This document shows, in pieces, positions 10,410-17,953 of a stretch of 64,000 nt of DNA. Below the pieces are notes generated by a model. It saw nothing but the letters and a program-made list of their open reading frames with translations, was not told where the DNA came from and did no database searches. Position numbers and translations under genes: made by a program. Within the stretch, counting starts at the first letter, position 1; every line of letters starts with the position of its first letter. The DNA is from Gemmobacter lutimaris (lineage in GTDB: Bacteria > Pseudomonadota > Alphaproteobacteria > Rhodobacterales > Rhodobacteraceae), in the NCBI RefSeq assembly GCF_003570715.1, contig NZ_QXXQ01000003.1, forward strand, positions 248,001 through 312,000, written 5' to 3'.

Positions 10410-10841
10410 ATGCCTCTCAAGCTCACTGCCCTTACGCTCGCCGCCTTGGCTGTGGCTTTTCCCCTGAATGCGCAGCCGAGCCAGAGCCAAACTGCCAAGG
10501 TCAATGCACTTTGGCTGATCGCGATTGACGATTGGGGACCGCTTTTCACCTGCGGTGCGACCAATGCCGACTCGGATGAGTTCATCCGAAACGCCTGGTC
10601 CAAGACAAGAAAAAGGGCGCTAGAGGCGATGGCTGGTGCAAATTGGCCCAAAGATGATCTTGCGCGATGGCAGTCCAGGTCCGAACCTGACGCGATGCGT
10701 CTGCCGCTGGACACGCCCTTTGCCAAAGTGATCGCCTATTGTTCCAGACGGAAGGATTGGGTCGAACACTCTTTCAAAGTCGATATGCTGCCGATCGGAG
10801 CCGAAGTTGAAAAGATACTGAAGCCGGTGACTGTGCCATGA
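10410..10841 (+). CDS. secreted hypothetical protein
   Basis: A 143-aa protein with an N-terminal signal peptide (MPLKLTALTLAALAVAFPLNAQ, likely cleaved after LNA). The mature region has two cysteines (LFTCGAT, IAYCSRR) and many charged residues, but no family I recognise. Like the lipoprotein at 4197-4679 it has a visibly lower GC content than the adjacent sucB and lpd. It overlaps the MAPEG gene start by 4 bp (ATGA), so the pair is translationally coupled. Expression probably follows the suc operon through the hairpin at 10323. Confidence 0.7.
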   Translation: MPLKLTALTLAALAVAFPLNAQPSQSQTAKVNALWLIAIDDWGPLFTCGATNADSDEFIRNAWSKTRKRALEAMAGANWPKDDLARWQSRSEPDAMRLPLDTPFAKVIAYCSRRKDWVEHSFKVDMLPIGAEVEKILKPVTVP

Positions 10842-11233
10842 CCCCCGAACTCACCGCCCTCGCCCTCGCGGGCCTGCTGCAAGCAGCCCAATACCTGCTC
10901 TTTGCCATCCCGGCGAACCGGGAGCTGGGGACGGGGTATACTTCCTCGGCGCGGGACCGGCCGCCGTCGCGGCAGCTTTCGCAGACCACCGCCCGGTTGC
11001 AACGCGCATTGAACAACCATTTCGAAGGGCTGATCTTGTTCACCCTCGCGGTTGTGGTGGTCACGCTGGGCGGCAAGGCATCGGGCCTGACCGCGGCCTG
11101 CGGCTGGGTCTACCTCGGTGCCCGCATCCTCTACGTTCCGGCCTATGCCCTTGGCTGGCGCCCCTGGCGCTCGGCCATCTGGGGGCTGGGCTTCCTCGCA
11201 ACCCTCACCATGATCGTGGCCAGTCTGACCTGA
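10838..11233 (+). CDS. MAPEG family membrane protein
   Basis: A 131-aa integral membrane protein with about four hydrophobic helices. The pattern [16 protein letters not shown] near residue 55-70 and the terminal [24 protein letters not shown] are the signature of the MAPEG superfamily (membrane-associated proteins in eicosanoid and glutathione metabolism). In bacteria these are of uncertain function. A MAPEG gene next to lpd is a recurrent arrangement in Rhodobacterales as far as I know. It overlaps the preceding secreted-protein gene by 4 bp. Confidence 0.85.
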   Translation: MTPELTALALAGLLQAAQYLLFAIPANRELGTGYTSSARDRPPSRQLSQTTARLQRALNNHFEGLILFTLAVVVVTLGGKASGLTAACGWVYLGARILYVPAYALGWRPWRSAIWGLGFLATLTMIVASLT

Positions 11234-11240
11234 CCTTTAT

Positions 11241-11285
11241 CTTGGTATAAATATCCTCGGGGGTCCGGGGGCAGACAGCCCCCGG
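11241..11285 (+). repeat. intergenic repeat-like element with hairpin before lpd
   Basis: CTTGGTATAAATATCCTCGG is followed by a perfect 8-bp hairpin CCGGGGGC-AGACA-GCCCCCGG at 11265-11285. The first part resembles the dispersed element seen at 12789-12809 and 37095-37115. It sits 25 bp before lpd and may be a 3'-UTR element of the MAPEG message or a processing site. Confidence 0.45.
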
Positions 11286-11309
11286 CGCTCGACACCAAAG
11301 GAGACCGAA

Positions 11310-12698
11310 ATGGCAGAATTCGATGTGATCGTGATCGGCGGCGGCCCCGGCGGCTATGTCTGCGCCATCCGCTGCGCGCAACTGGGCCTCAAGACCGCCG
11401 TGGTCGAAGGGCGCGAGACGCTGGGCGGCACCTGCCTGAACGTCGGCTGCATCCCGTCCAAGGCGCTGCTGCACGCGACGCATAACCTGCATGAAGTCCA
11501 TGAAAACTTTGAAAAGATGGGCCTGATGGGCGCCAAGGTCAAAGTCGATTGGGACAAGATGCAGGCCTACAAGCAGGATGTGGTGAACGGCAACACCAAG
11601 GGCATTGAATTCCTGTTCAAGAAGAACAAGGTGACCTGGCTGAAGGGCTGGGGCTCGATCCCTGCCGCCGGTCAGGTCAAGGTCGGCGACGAGGTTCACA
11701 GCGCGAAGAGCATCGTTATCGCCACCGGCTCGGAACCCGCGAGCCTGCCGGGCGTGACCGTGGATGAAGAGGTGGTTGTCACCTCCACCGGCGCGCTGTC
11801 GCTGAAATCGGTGCCGAAATCGCTGGTGGTGATCGGTGCGGGTGTGATCGGGCTGGAGATGGGCTCGGTCTATGCCCGTCTGGGCGCCGAGGTGACTGTG
11901 GTCGAATATCTGGATGCCATCACCCCCGGCATGGATGCCGAAGTGGCCAAGAGCTTCCAGAAGCTGCTGGCCAAGCAGGGCATCAAATTCGTGCTGGGCG
12001 CGGCGGTGCAGGGCACTGAGCGCACCAAGAAGGGCGCGAAAGTGTCCTACAAGCTGCGCAAGGACGAAAGCGCGCATGAGATCGAGGCCGATGCCGTGCT
12101 GGTCGCCACCGGCCGCAAACCCTATACCACCGGTCTGGGGCTGGAAGCCGTGGGCGTGGCGATGGAGCCGCGCGGGCAGGTCACCATCGACAGCCATTTC
12201 CAGACCAGCGTGAAGGGCATCTATGCCATCGGTGACGCCGTGGTCGGCCCGATGCTGGCCCACAAGGCCGAGGATGAGGGCATGGCGGTGGCCGAGGTTC
12301 TGGCCGGCAAGCATGGTCATGTGAACTACGATGTCATCCCCGGCGTGATCTACACCGCGCCCGAGGTGGCTTCGGTCGGCAAGACGGAAGAGCAACTGAA
12401 GGCCGAAGGCCGCGCCTACAAGGTGGGCAAGTTCCCCTTCATGGGCAATGCGCGCGCCAAGGCGATCTTCCAGGCCGATGGCTTCGTCAAGATGCTGGCC
12501 GACAAGGAGACCGACCGGGTTCTGGGTTGCCACATCATCGGGCCGGGCGCGGGTGATCTGATCCACGAAGTCTGCGTGGCGATGGAATTCGGTGCCTCGG
12601 CCCAGGACATCGCGCTGACCTGCCATGCCCACCCGACCTATTCGGAAGCGGTGCGAGAGGCGGCGCTGGCCTGTGGTGACGGCGCGATCCACGCCTGA
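11310..12698 (+). CDS. lpd: dihydrolipoyl dehydrogenase (E3)
   Basis: A 462-aa FAD enzyme that reoxidises the dihydrolipoyl group of SucB with NAD+. The N-terminal FAD fingerprint is GGGPGG, and the redox-active disulfide lies in [13 protein letters not shown] (Cys42/Cys47). The NAD-binding fingerprint is [10 protein letters not shown], a second FAD motif is [19 protein letters not shown], and the catalytic His-Glu pair lies in [10 protein letters not shown]. The SD AAAGGAGA is 7 nt upstream. It is the E3 of the adjacent 2-oxoglutarate dehydrogenase and possibly serves other 2-oxoacid complexes as well. Confidence 0.97.
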   Translation: MAEFDVIVIGGGPGGYVCAIRCAQLGLKTAVVEGRETLGGTCLNVGCIPSKALLHATHNLHEVHENFEKMGLMGAKVKVDWDKMQAYKQDVVNGNTKGIEFLFKKNKVTWLKGWGSIPAAGQVKVGDEVHSAKSIVIATGSEPASLPGVTVDEEVVVTSTGALSLKSVPKSLVVIGAGVIGLEMGSVYARLGAEVTVVEYLDAITPGMDAEVAKSFQKLLAKQGIKFVLGAAVQGTERTKKGAKVSYKLRKDESAHEIEADAVLVATGRKPYTTGLGLEAVGVAMEPRGQVTIDSHFQTSVKGIYAIGDAVVGPMLAHKAEDEGMAVAEVLAGKHGHVNYDVIPGVIYTAPEVASVGKTEEQLKAEGRAYKVGKFPFMGNARAKAIFQADGFVKMLADKETDRVLGCHIIGPGAGDLIHEVCVAMEFGASAQDIALTCHAHPTYSEAVREAALACGDGAIHA

Positions 12699-12717
12699 GG
12701 GACGCTTATCAAGCGGA

Positions 12718-12745
12718 AACGCCCCGGCCTGATGGCCGGGGCGTT
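12718..12745 (+). terminator. terminator hairpin after lpd
   Basis: AACGCCCCGGCC-TGAT-GGCCGGGGCGTT is a perfect 12-bp stem 19 bp after the lpd stop, followed by GCTGTTTT. The U-tract is weak but the stem is very stable. Confidence 0.75.
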
Positions 12746-12760
12746 GCTGTTTTCCGTATC

Positions 12761-12781
12761 ATGGCCCGCGATGCGGGCCAT
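12761..12781 (-). terminator. hairpin downstream of ethylmalonyl-CoA mutase gene
   Basis: ATGGCCCGC-GAT-GCGGGCCAT is a perfect 9-bp stem 41 bp beyond the stop of the minus-strand gene. No U-tract on either side. It probably defines the 3' end of that message together with the lpd hairpin. Confidence 0.5.
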
Positions 12782-12788
12782 GGAAGAT

Positions 12789-12809
12789 GAGTATTTGGGC
12801 AAGAAGCAA
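12789..12809 (-). repeat. dispersed 3'-end repeat, copy 1
   Basis: Read on the minus strand the 21 bases run TTGCTTCTTGCCC then AAATACTC. The copy at 37095-37115 matches at 20 of 21 positions. Both lie between convergent genes next to a terminator hairpin. Confidence 0.6.
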
Positions 12810-12821
12810 AGGCGCTTCGGG

Positions 12822-14789
12822 TTATTCGGCCGCCACCGGGGTCGGGTCGACCAGCGCCACGATGTCGAGCATGATGCGGTTCAGTTCGAAATCCTTCGGC
12901 GTATAGATGGCAGCGACGCCCATGGCGCGCAGTTTCGCGGCGTCATCCTCGGGGATGATGCCGCCGACGACCACCGGGATGTCGCCGAGGCCTGCGGCCT
13001 TCATGCGCTCCATCGTTTCTGCGATCAGCGGCAGGTGGCTGCCCGAGAGGATCGAGAGGCCGACGACATGCGCCTCTTGTTCCGCGGCGGCGGCGACGAT
13101 TTCGGCGGGCGTCAGGCGGATACCATCGTAGTGGATGTCCATGCCACAATCGCGGGCGCGGGCGGCGATCTGTTCAGCGCCATTGGAATGGCCGTCGAGC
13201 CCCGGTTTGCCGACGAGAAACTTGAGTTGCCGGCCAAGGCGCGACGACACGGCCGAGACCGCCTCGCGGATCGGGTCCAGCCCCTCGGTGCGGTTGGAGC
13301 GGTTCTTGGACACGCCGGTCGGGCCGCGATACTGGCCGAAGGCGGCGCGCACGGTGGCACCCCATTCGCCGGTGGTGGCACCGGCCTTCGCGGCTGCGAT
13401 GGAAGCGGGCATGACGTTGCGGCCATCGGCGCAGGCTTCGCGCAGGGTGGTGAGTGCGGCCTTCACTGCGGCCTCGTCCCGGGTTGCGCGCCATTGGGTC
13501 AGGCGTTCGATCTGGTCGCGTTCGGCGGCTTCATCCACCACCATGATGGCGCCGTCGCCGGCGGTCAGCGGCGAGGGGGCGGCCTCGGTCCAGCGGTTCA
13601 CGCCGACGACCACGGTTTCATTGCCTTCGATCCGGGCGATGCGTTCAGCATTGGCCTCGACCAGCCGGCCCTTCATGTATTCGATGGAGGCGACGGCACC
13701 GCCCATGGCGTCGATCTGCGCCAGTTCCTCGCGCGCGCCCTGTTTCAGGGCCGCGACCTTCGCGTCCACCGCCGGGTTGCCGTCGAACAGATCGCCATAC
13801 TCCAGCAGGTCGGTTTCATAGGCGAGGATTTGCTGCATGCGCAGCGACCATTGCTGATCCCAAGGGCGCGGCAGGCCGAGCGCCTCGTTCCAGGCGGGCA
13901 GTTGCACCGCGCGGGCGCGGGCCTTTTTCGATAGCGTCACTGCCAGCATCTCGATCAGGATGCGGTAGACGTTGTTTTCCGGCTGCTGTTCGGTCAGGCC
14001 GAGCGAGTTGACCTGCACACCATAGCGGAAACGGCGATACTTCGCATCGGTGATGCCATAGCGGTCGAGCAGGATTTCATCCCACAGGTCCACGAAGGCG
14101 CGCATCTTGCACATTTCGGTGACGAAGCGGATGCCGGCGTTCACGAAGAACGAGATGCGGCCGACCATGTTCGGGAAATCCTCGGGCGCGACCTTGCCCT
14201 TGAGGTCATCCAGCACCGCACAGGCGGTGGCGAGGGCGAAGGCAAGCTCCTGCTCGGGTGTCGCGCCCGCCTCTTGCAGGTGGTAGGAACACACGTTCAT
14301 CGGGTTCCATTTCGGCAGGTGCTTTTGCGTATAGGCCGCGACATCGGTGATCATGCGCAGGCTGGGCTTCGGTGGGCAGATATAGGTGCCGCGCGACAGA
14401 TATTCCTTGATGATGTCGTTCTGCACGGTGCCTTGCAGTTTCGACACATCGGCGCCCTGTTCCTCTGCCACCGCGATGTAAAGCGCCAGCAGCCAGGGGG
14501 CGGTGGCGTTGATCGTCATCGAGGTGTTCATCTGTTCCAGCGGGATCTGGTCGAACAGTGCCCGCATGTCGCCCAGATGATTCACCGGCACGCCGACCTT
14601 GCCCACCTCACCGCGGGACAATTCGTGATCGCTGTCATAGCCGGTCTGGGTAGGCAGGTCGAAGGCGACGGAAAGTCCGGTCTGCCCCTTGGCGAGGTTG
14701 GTGCGGTAAAGCGCATTCGACGCCTTCGCCGTGGAGTGGCCCGCATAGGTGCGGAACAGCCAGGGGGCATCTTTCTTGGCTTCGGTCAT
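12822..14789 (-). CDS. ecm: ethylmalonyl-CoA mutase, coenzyme B12-dependent
   Basis: A 655-aa single-chain acyl-CoA mutase. The large N-terminal TIM-barrel part contains TYAGHSTAKASN, LSVAFDLPTQTGYDSDH and LQGTVQNDIIKEY, and the C-terminal B12-binding domain has GKPGLDGHSNG (cobalt-ligating His534). The lack of a separate small subunit, the length and the N-terminal KDAPWLFRTYAG fit ethylmalonyl-CoA mutase (Ecm/MeaA) better than methylmalonyl-CoA mutase, implying the ethylmalonyl-CoA pathway for acetyl-CoA assimilation. Methylmalonyl-CoA mutase remains the alternative call. The start at 14789 is supported by GAGG 6-7 nt upstream. It is divergent from the acyltransferase at 14924 and convergent with lpd. 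Confidence 0.85.
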   Translation of the reverse strand: MTEAKKDAPWLFRTYAGHSTAKASNALYRTNLAKGQTGLSVAFDLPTQTGYDSDHELSRGEVGKVGVPVNHLGDMRALFDQIPLEQMNTSMTINATAPWLLALYIAVAEEQGADVSKLQGTVQNDIIKEYLSRGTYICPPKPSLRMITDVAAYTQKHLPKWNPMNVCSYHLQEAGATPEQELAFALATACAVLDDLKGKVAPEDFPNMVGRISFFVNAGIRFVTEMCKMRAFVDLWDEILLDRYGITDAKYRRFRYGVQVNSLGLTEQQPENNVYRILIEMLAVTLSKKARARAVQLPAWNEALGLPRPWDQQWSLRMQQILAYETDLLEYGDLFDGNPAVDAKVAALKQGAREELAQIDAMGGAVASIEYMKGRLVEANAERIARIEGNETVVVGVNRWTEAAPSPLTAGDGAIMVVDEAAERDQIERLTQWRATRDEAAVKAALTTLREACADGRNVMPASIAAAKAGATTGEWGATVRAAFGQYRGPTGVSKNRSNRTEGLDPIREAVSAVSSRLGRQLKFLVGKPGLDGHSNGAEQIAARARDCGMDIHYDGIRLTPAEIVAAAAEQEAHVVGLSILSGSHLPLIAETMERMKAAGLGDIPVVVGGIIPEDDAAKLRAMGVAAIYTPKDFELNRIMLDIVALVDPTPVAAE

Positions 14790-14834
14790 GGCGGCCTCGT
14801 GAATCGGGTTGGCAATTTTATTGCTTGGAAGATG

Positions 14835-14863
14835 ATATGCGGGAAAGATTATGGCAATGTCAA
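14835..14863 (-). promoter_or_regulatory. possible sigma70 promoter of ecm
   Basis: On the minus strand a perfect TTGACA (14863-14858) is followed after 17 bp by GCATAT (14840-14835), a poor -10. Transcription would begin about 40 bp before the ecm ATG. Confidence 0.4.
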
Positions 14864-14923
14864 TTCGCCGCGTCGCAGCATGGCCGGATTTACGCAGATG
14901 CGGCGATGGCCTAGGCTCGGACA

Positions 14924-16270
14924 ATGACAGAAACGGTGGAGCTTCCCCTCTGGCTGGTGGTGCTGGCCCTTGCGCTGGCGGCGATTGGTGCGCTGGAGCG
15001 GGTGCTGATGCCTTCGGCGCGTTGGTTTTTGCGGCGACGGGCAGAGCGGCTGGTGGCGCGGCTGAACACCCATCTGGCGCGGCCGATCCGGCCGTTCCGC
15101 CTGATGGCGCGGGCGGATCGTATCGTGCAACTGACCTATGATCCGAAAGTGGTGCAGGCCGCGATGGACCATGCGCAGGACACTGGCATGCCGGAGCCGG
15201 TCGCCTTCGAGGCCGCCCGCAAGGCCGCGCGCGAAATCGTGCCGGGCTTTTCGGCGCTGGTCTATTTTGGTGTGGCGACGCGATTGGCGCGCTGGCTTAG
15301 CCGGGCGCTTTACACGGTGCGGGTGCGGCCGGTGGATGCGGCGCTGGCCGGGATCGACCGTGAGGCGACGGTGGTTTTCGTGATGAACCACCGCAGCAAT
15401 ATGGATTATGTGCTGGTCACATGGCTGGTCGCCAACCGTTCGGCGCTAAGCTATGCGGTGGGGGAATGGGCGCGGGTCTGGCCGCTGTCGGCGATGATCC
15501 GGGCAATGGGTGCCTATTTCATCCGGCGCGGCTCGCGCGATCCGCTCTATCGCCGGGTGCTGGCGCGCTATGTGCAGATCATCACCGCCGAAGGGGTGAC
15601 GCAGGCGATCTTCCCCGAAGGGGGGCTGAGCCTCGATGGCCGGGTCGGGGCAGCGCGGATGGGGTTGCTTTCCTACATCTTGCAGGACTTCGGGCCAGAT
15701 CACCGCGATGTGGTGTTTGTGCCCGTCGGCATCGGATATGATCGGGTGCTGGAGGATCGGCTGCTGGTCGAGGCGGCGGCGAAGGGCGAACGCAAGTTCC
15801 GTGCCGGGCCGCTGGGAGTTCTGGGGTTCCTTTGGCGCATGGCGCGGCGCAAGTGGAAGGGCACCTATTCCGGCTTTGGCCATGCCGGAGTTGCTTTCGG
15901 GGCACCGCTGTCCCTGCGCGACTGGCTGGCCACGCATCCGGCCGATGCCGGAGCCTTGGGAACGACCCTGATGGCGCGCGTGGCTGAGGCTGTGCCCGTT
16001 CTGCCGGTGCAGCTGGCTGCTGCCGCGTTGCGCATGGGGGCGGCGCCGGTGCCCGAACTGGTCGGGCGAGCCATGCGGTTGGCGCAGGAACTGGAGGCGC
16101 GGGGGCTGGTGACGGATCTGGGGGAGCGGCGGGAGGAGGCTTTGGCCGCTGCTTTCGAGGTTCTGCGCCTGCGGGGCCTGATGGATGCGGCGGGGCAGGT
16201 GCCAGAGGGGCAGATGCCGCTTCTGGCCTTTCAGGCGGCACCCGCCGAGCAGGGATTACAAATTCAATAA
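14924..16270 (+). CDS. glycerol-3-phosphate 1-O-acyltransferase-like (PlsB-type) protein
   Basis: A 448-aa membrane-associated acyltransferase. One hydrophobic N-terminal helix (LPLWLVVLALALAAIG) is followed by the acyltransferase core: the HX4D catalytic motif in NHRSNMD (His156, Asp161), then MGAYFIRRGSRDPLYR, IFPEGGLSLDGR and VFVPVGIGYDR, which correspond to blocks II-IV of PlsB/LPLAT enzymes. The order and spacing resemble PlsB more than PlsC. Predicted role is acylation of glycerol-3-phosphate in phospholipid synthesis. Its TAA stop lies inside the operator of the following gene, so expression of the two is not independent in space. Confidence 0.85.
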   Translation: MTETVELPLWLVVLALALAAIGALERVLMPSARWFLRRRAERLVARLNTHLARPIRPFRLMARADRIVQLTYDPKVVQAAMDHAQDTGMPEPVAFEAARKAAREIVPGFSALVYFGVATRLARWLSRALYTVRVRPVDAALAGIDREATVVFVMNHRSNMDYVLVTWLVANRSALSYAVGEWARVWPLSAMIRAMGAYFIRRGSRDPLYRRVLARYVQIITAEGVTQAIFPEGGLSLDGRVGAARMGLLSYILQDFGPDHRDVVFVPVGIGYDRVLEDRLLVEAAAKGERKFRAGPLGVLGFLWRMARRKWKGTYSGFGHAGVAFGAPLSLRDWLATHPADAGALGTTLMARVAEAVPVLPVQLAAAALRMGAAPVPELVGRAMRLAQELEARGLVTDLGERREEALAAAFEVLRLRGLMDAAGQVPEGQMPLLAFQAAPAEQGLQIQ

Positions 16271-16281
16271 GTTGAATTTGT
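16258..16281. promoter_or_regulatory. SqrR/BigR-type operator
   Basis: ACAAATTCAA-TAAG-TTGAATTTGT is a perfect 10-bp inverted repeat containing ATTC-N8-GAAT (16262-16277), the half-site pattern known for the persulfide-responsive repressors SqrR and BigR. It is 63 bp upstream of a DUF2892 gene, a family usually found in BigR/SqrR regulons, and overlaps the stop codon of the acyltransferase. Confidence 0.7.
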
Positions 16282-16343
16282 ATATGCGATGTGCTATCCG
16301 AGTCGCAAGGGCGTATTCCGCGCTCATGGAAATGGAGCTTCAC

Positions 16344-16547
16344 ATGACCCTCGATCGCACGATCTTCCTTTTCGCTGGTGTTATGGTGCTGCTCAGCGTC
16401 GCGCTGACTGTCTGGGTATCGCCCTATTTCGTCTGGTTCACCGTTTTCATCGGTGTGAACCTGATCCAGTCGTCATTCACCGGCTTCTGCCCGGCCGCCA
16501 TGGTGTTCCGCGCGCTGGGTGTGAAAGCCGGTTGCGCTTTCCAGTAA
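16344..16547 (+). CDS. DUF2892 (YgaP-like) inner-membrane protein
   Basis: A 67-aa protein with two transmembrane helices (IFLFAGVMVLLSVALTVWV and YFVWFTVFIGVNLIQS) followed by GFCPAAMVFRALGVKAGC. The GFCP...GC cysteine pair is diagnostic of DUF2892, the membrane domain of the rhodanese YgaP, and of small proteins encoded with sulfide-detoxification genes. The start is chosen by GGAG 6 nt upstream and because MTLDRTIF begins the family. The operator at 16258-16281 suggests induction by sulfide or persulfide stress. No rhodanese, Sqr or regulator gene is next to it, so it appears to be an isolated member of that regulon. Confidence 0.85.
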   Translation: MTLDRTIFLFAGVMVLLSVALTVWVSPYFVWFTVFIGVNLIQSSFTGFCPAAMVFRALGVKAGCAFQ

Positions 16548-16563
16548 GGAAATCCGCGCCCGC

Positions 16564-16577
16564 TTGACGCAGATCAT
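16564..16577. promoter_or_regulatory. possible FNR-type box upstream of usp
   Basis: TTGAC-GCAG-ATCAT matches the FNR/FnrL consensus TTGAT-N4-ATCAA at 8 of 10 specified positions. Its centre lies about 61 bp upstream of the start predicted from the -10 at 16620, the usual class I activator distance. Confidence 0.45.
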
Positions 16578-16619
16578 GGCGGGCGCAAAATCCTCGTGTG
16601 AAAATTTGTTGCATTGTAG

Positions 16620-16625
16620 TATAAT
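16620..16625 (+). promoter_or_regulatory. -10 element of the universal stress protein promoter
   Basis: A perfect TATAAT lies 26 bp before the start codon of the usp gene. No good -35 is present at 16-18 bp spacing, which fits an activator-dependent promoter. Confidence 0.55.
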
Positions 16626-16650
16626 GCGCGAGCAACACGAGGAGGATTGA

Positions 16651-17064
16651 ATGACCCACAAGATCCTGTGCCCCACCGATGGCACCGACCATTCGAATAT
16701 CGCAGTTGCCTATGCCGCCGAACTCGCGGCGCAAACTGGCGCACCGCTGTCGATCTGCGTTGTGAACGTGGCCCACGGTGGCGCGAAAGGCCCTCTGATT
16801 CATCACTGGACCGATGCCGAGGTTGTGGCGATCCTGGATGCGGCAGTCGCTCTGGCCGGCGAGCGTGGCGCAAAGGAAGTGAAGCGCGTCGATATTGTCA
16901 GCCGCGAGGCGGCGGCTGGTGTTGTGCATTATGCCGAACAGAACGGCTATGATCACATCGTGGTTGGCACCGGCGACAAGCGCGGAATTTCGCGGCTGAT
17001 GTTGGGTTCGGTTGCCGCCGATGTCATGGCGCGCGCGCATTGCACGGTGACTGTGGCACGGTGA
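16651..17064 (+). CDS. universal stress protein (UspA family)
   Basis: A 137-aa single-domain Usp. The N-terminus MTHKILCPTDGTDHSNIAVAY contains the conserved ILCPTDGT strand and aspartate, and the C-terminal YDHIVVGTGDKRGISRLMLGSVA fits the G-x2-G-x9-GS nucleotide-binding pattern of ATP-binding Usp proteins. The ribosome binding site GAGGAGG is strong. The upstream FNR-like box and clean TATAAT suggest induction under low oxygen. Physiological role cannot be read from the sequence. Confidence 0.9.
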   Translation: MTHKILCPTDGTDHSNIAVAYAAELAAQTGAPLSICVVNVAHGGAKGPLIHHWTDAEVVAILDAAVALAGERGAKEVKRVDIVSREAAAGVVHYAEQNGYDHIVVGTGDKRGISRLMLGSVAADVMARAHCTVTVAR

Positions 17065-17120
17065 CGCTGTTTGCCCCGTCTTGTTTTCGCTATGCTGCAT
17101 TGCAGAAATGGGGGAATCGG

Positions 17121-17756
17121 ATGGGCAAGGTCATCACGGTCGCACAGCAGAAGGGCGGGGCGGGCAAGACTACGCTTGCCGCGAACCTTGCTGTCTGTCT
17201 GGTGCGGCAGGGGCTGGATGTGGCGTTGGTGGACAGCGATCCGCAGGGCAGCCTTGGACGCTGGTTCATGACCCGGCTCGACCGTCTGGGCGAGCCGGAT
17301 ATGGATTTTTCCACCGCCTCGGCATGGGGCGTGGGCTATGAATGCAAGAAATTGCGTGCCCACCATGACGTCGTGATCGTGGATACTCCGCCAAAGGTGG
17401 ATAGCGATCTGCGCCCCGCGCTGCGCGAGGCCGATCTTGTGCTGGTGCCGGTTGCCGCCAGCCATGTGGATCTTTGGGCCACTGATGGTGTGCTGGATCT
17501 GGTGGCGCGGGAAAGCGGGCGGGCATTGATCGTGCTGAACCGGATGAATACCGGAACCCGTCTGGCCGAGGATGTGGCCAAGGCAGCAGAAGGTGTGGCC
17601 CGCGTTGCGAAATCGCGCCTTGCCGCCCGCGTGGCTTTTGCCGAAACGCTGGGGCAGGGTTTGGGCGTTGCAGAAGGGCGCGGCGCCGCGGCGAGTGAGG
17701 CGCGCGCGCTTATGGCCGAAGTTCTTGCCGAACTCGATCTTGAGGCGGACGCCTAG
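17121..17756 (+). CDS. orphan ParA/MinD-like ATPase
   Basis: A 211-aa P-loop protein with the deviant Walker A KGGAGKTT at residues 11-18, DSDPQGSLGRWF (Walker A'), and VIVDTPPK (Walker B). This is the ParA/Soj fold used to position DNA or protein cargo. No parB, replication gene or chemoreceptor cluster is adjacent, so it is an orphan member rather than the chromosomal partition gene. The start at 17121 gives the MGKVITVAQQKGG N-terminus with GGGG upstream. Its end overlaps by 4 bp the stop of a tiny convergent gene. Confidence 0.85.
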   Translation: MGKVITVAQQKGGAGKTTLAANLAVCLVRQGLDVALVDSDPQGSLGRWFMTRLDRLGEPDMDFSTASAWGVGYECKKLRAHHDVVIVDTPPKVDSDLRPALREADLVLVPVAASHVDLWATDGVLDLVARESGRALIVLNRMNTGTRLAEDVAKAAEGVARVAKSRLAARVAFAETLGQGLGVAEGRGAAASEARALMAEVLAELDLEADA

Positions 17757-17830
17757 AACACGTCGAACAGGTAAAGCAGGATGATGAGCGGGATCGGTAT
17801 TCCGATCAGCCAAGCCAGAATGCCCTTCAT
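17753..17830 (-). CDS. 25-residue membrane peptide
   Basis: A minus-strand gene of 25 codons: MKGILAWLIGI followed by a hydrophobic stretch PIPLIILLYLFDVF, essentially one transmembrane helix. GGAGG 5-8 nt before the ATG is the best ribosome binding site in this neighbourhood, which argues that it is translated. It converges on the ParA-like gene with a 4-bp overlap. I cannot place it in a family; KdpF-like or other small single-helix membrane proteins are comparable only in size. Confidence 0.5.
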   Translation of the reverse strand: MKGILAWLIGIPIPLIILLYLFDVF

Positions 17831-17953
17831 GTCTTCCTCCGTCAGTTTCTGAAAAAGCAACGCAGGCGGGCTCTGGCGGTTCCATGCGCACGCCGTATCA
17901 CGCTTTCGCGCAAGGGGGATGTTCGGCGACGCGGGCGCGATTATATTGCGACC

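Noticed and set aside
12732-13934. 400-codon plus-strand frame after lpd
   Set aside because: It is antisense to ethylmalonyl-CoA mutase, which has a full set of conserved motifs; the frame has no recognisable domain.
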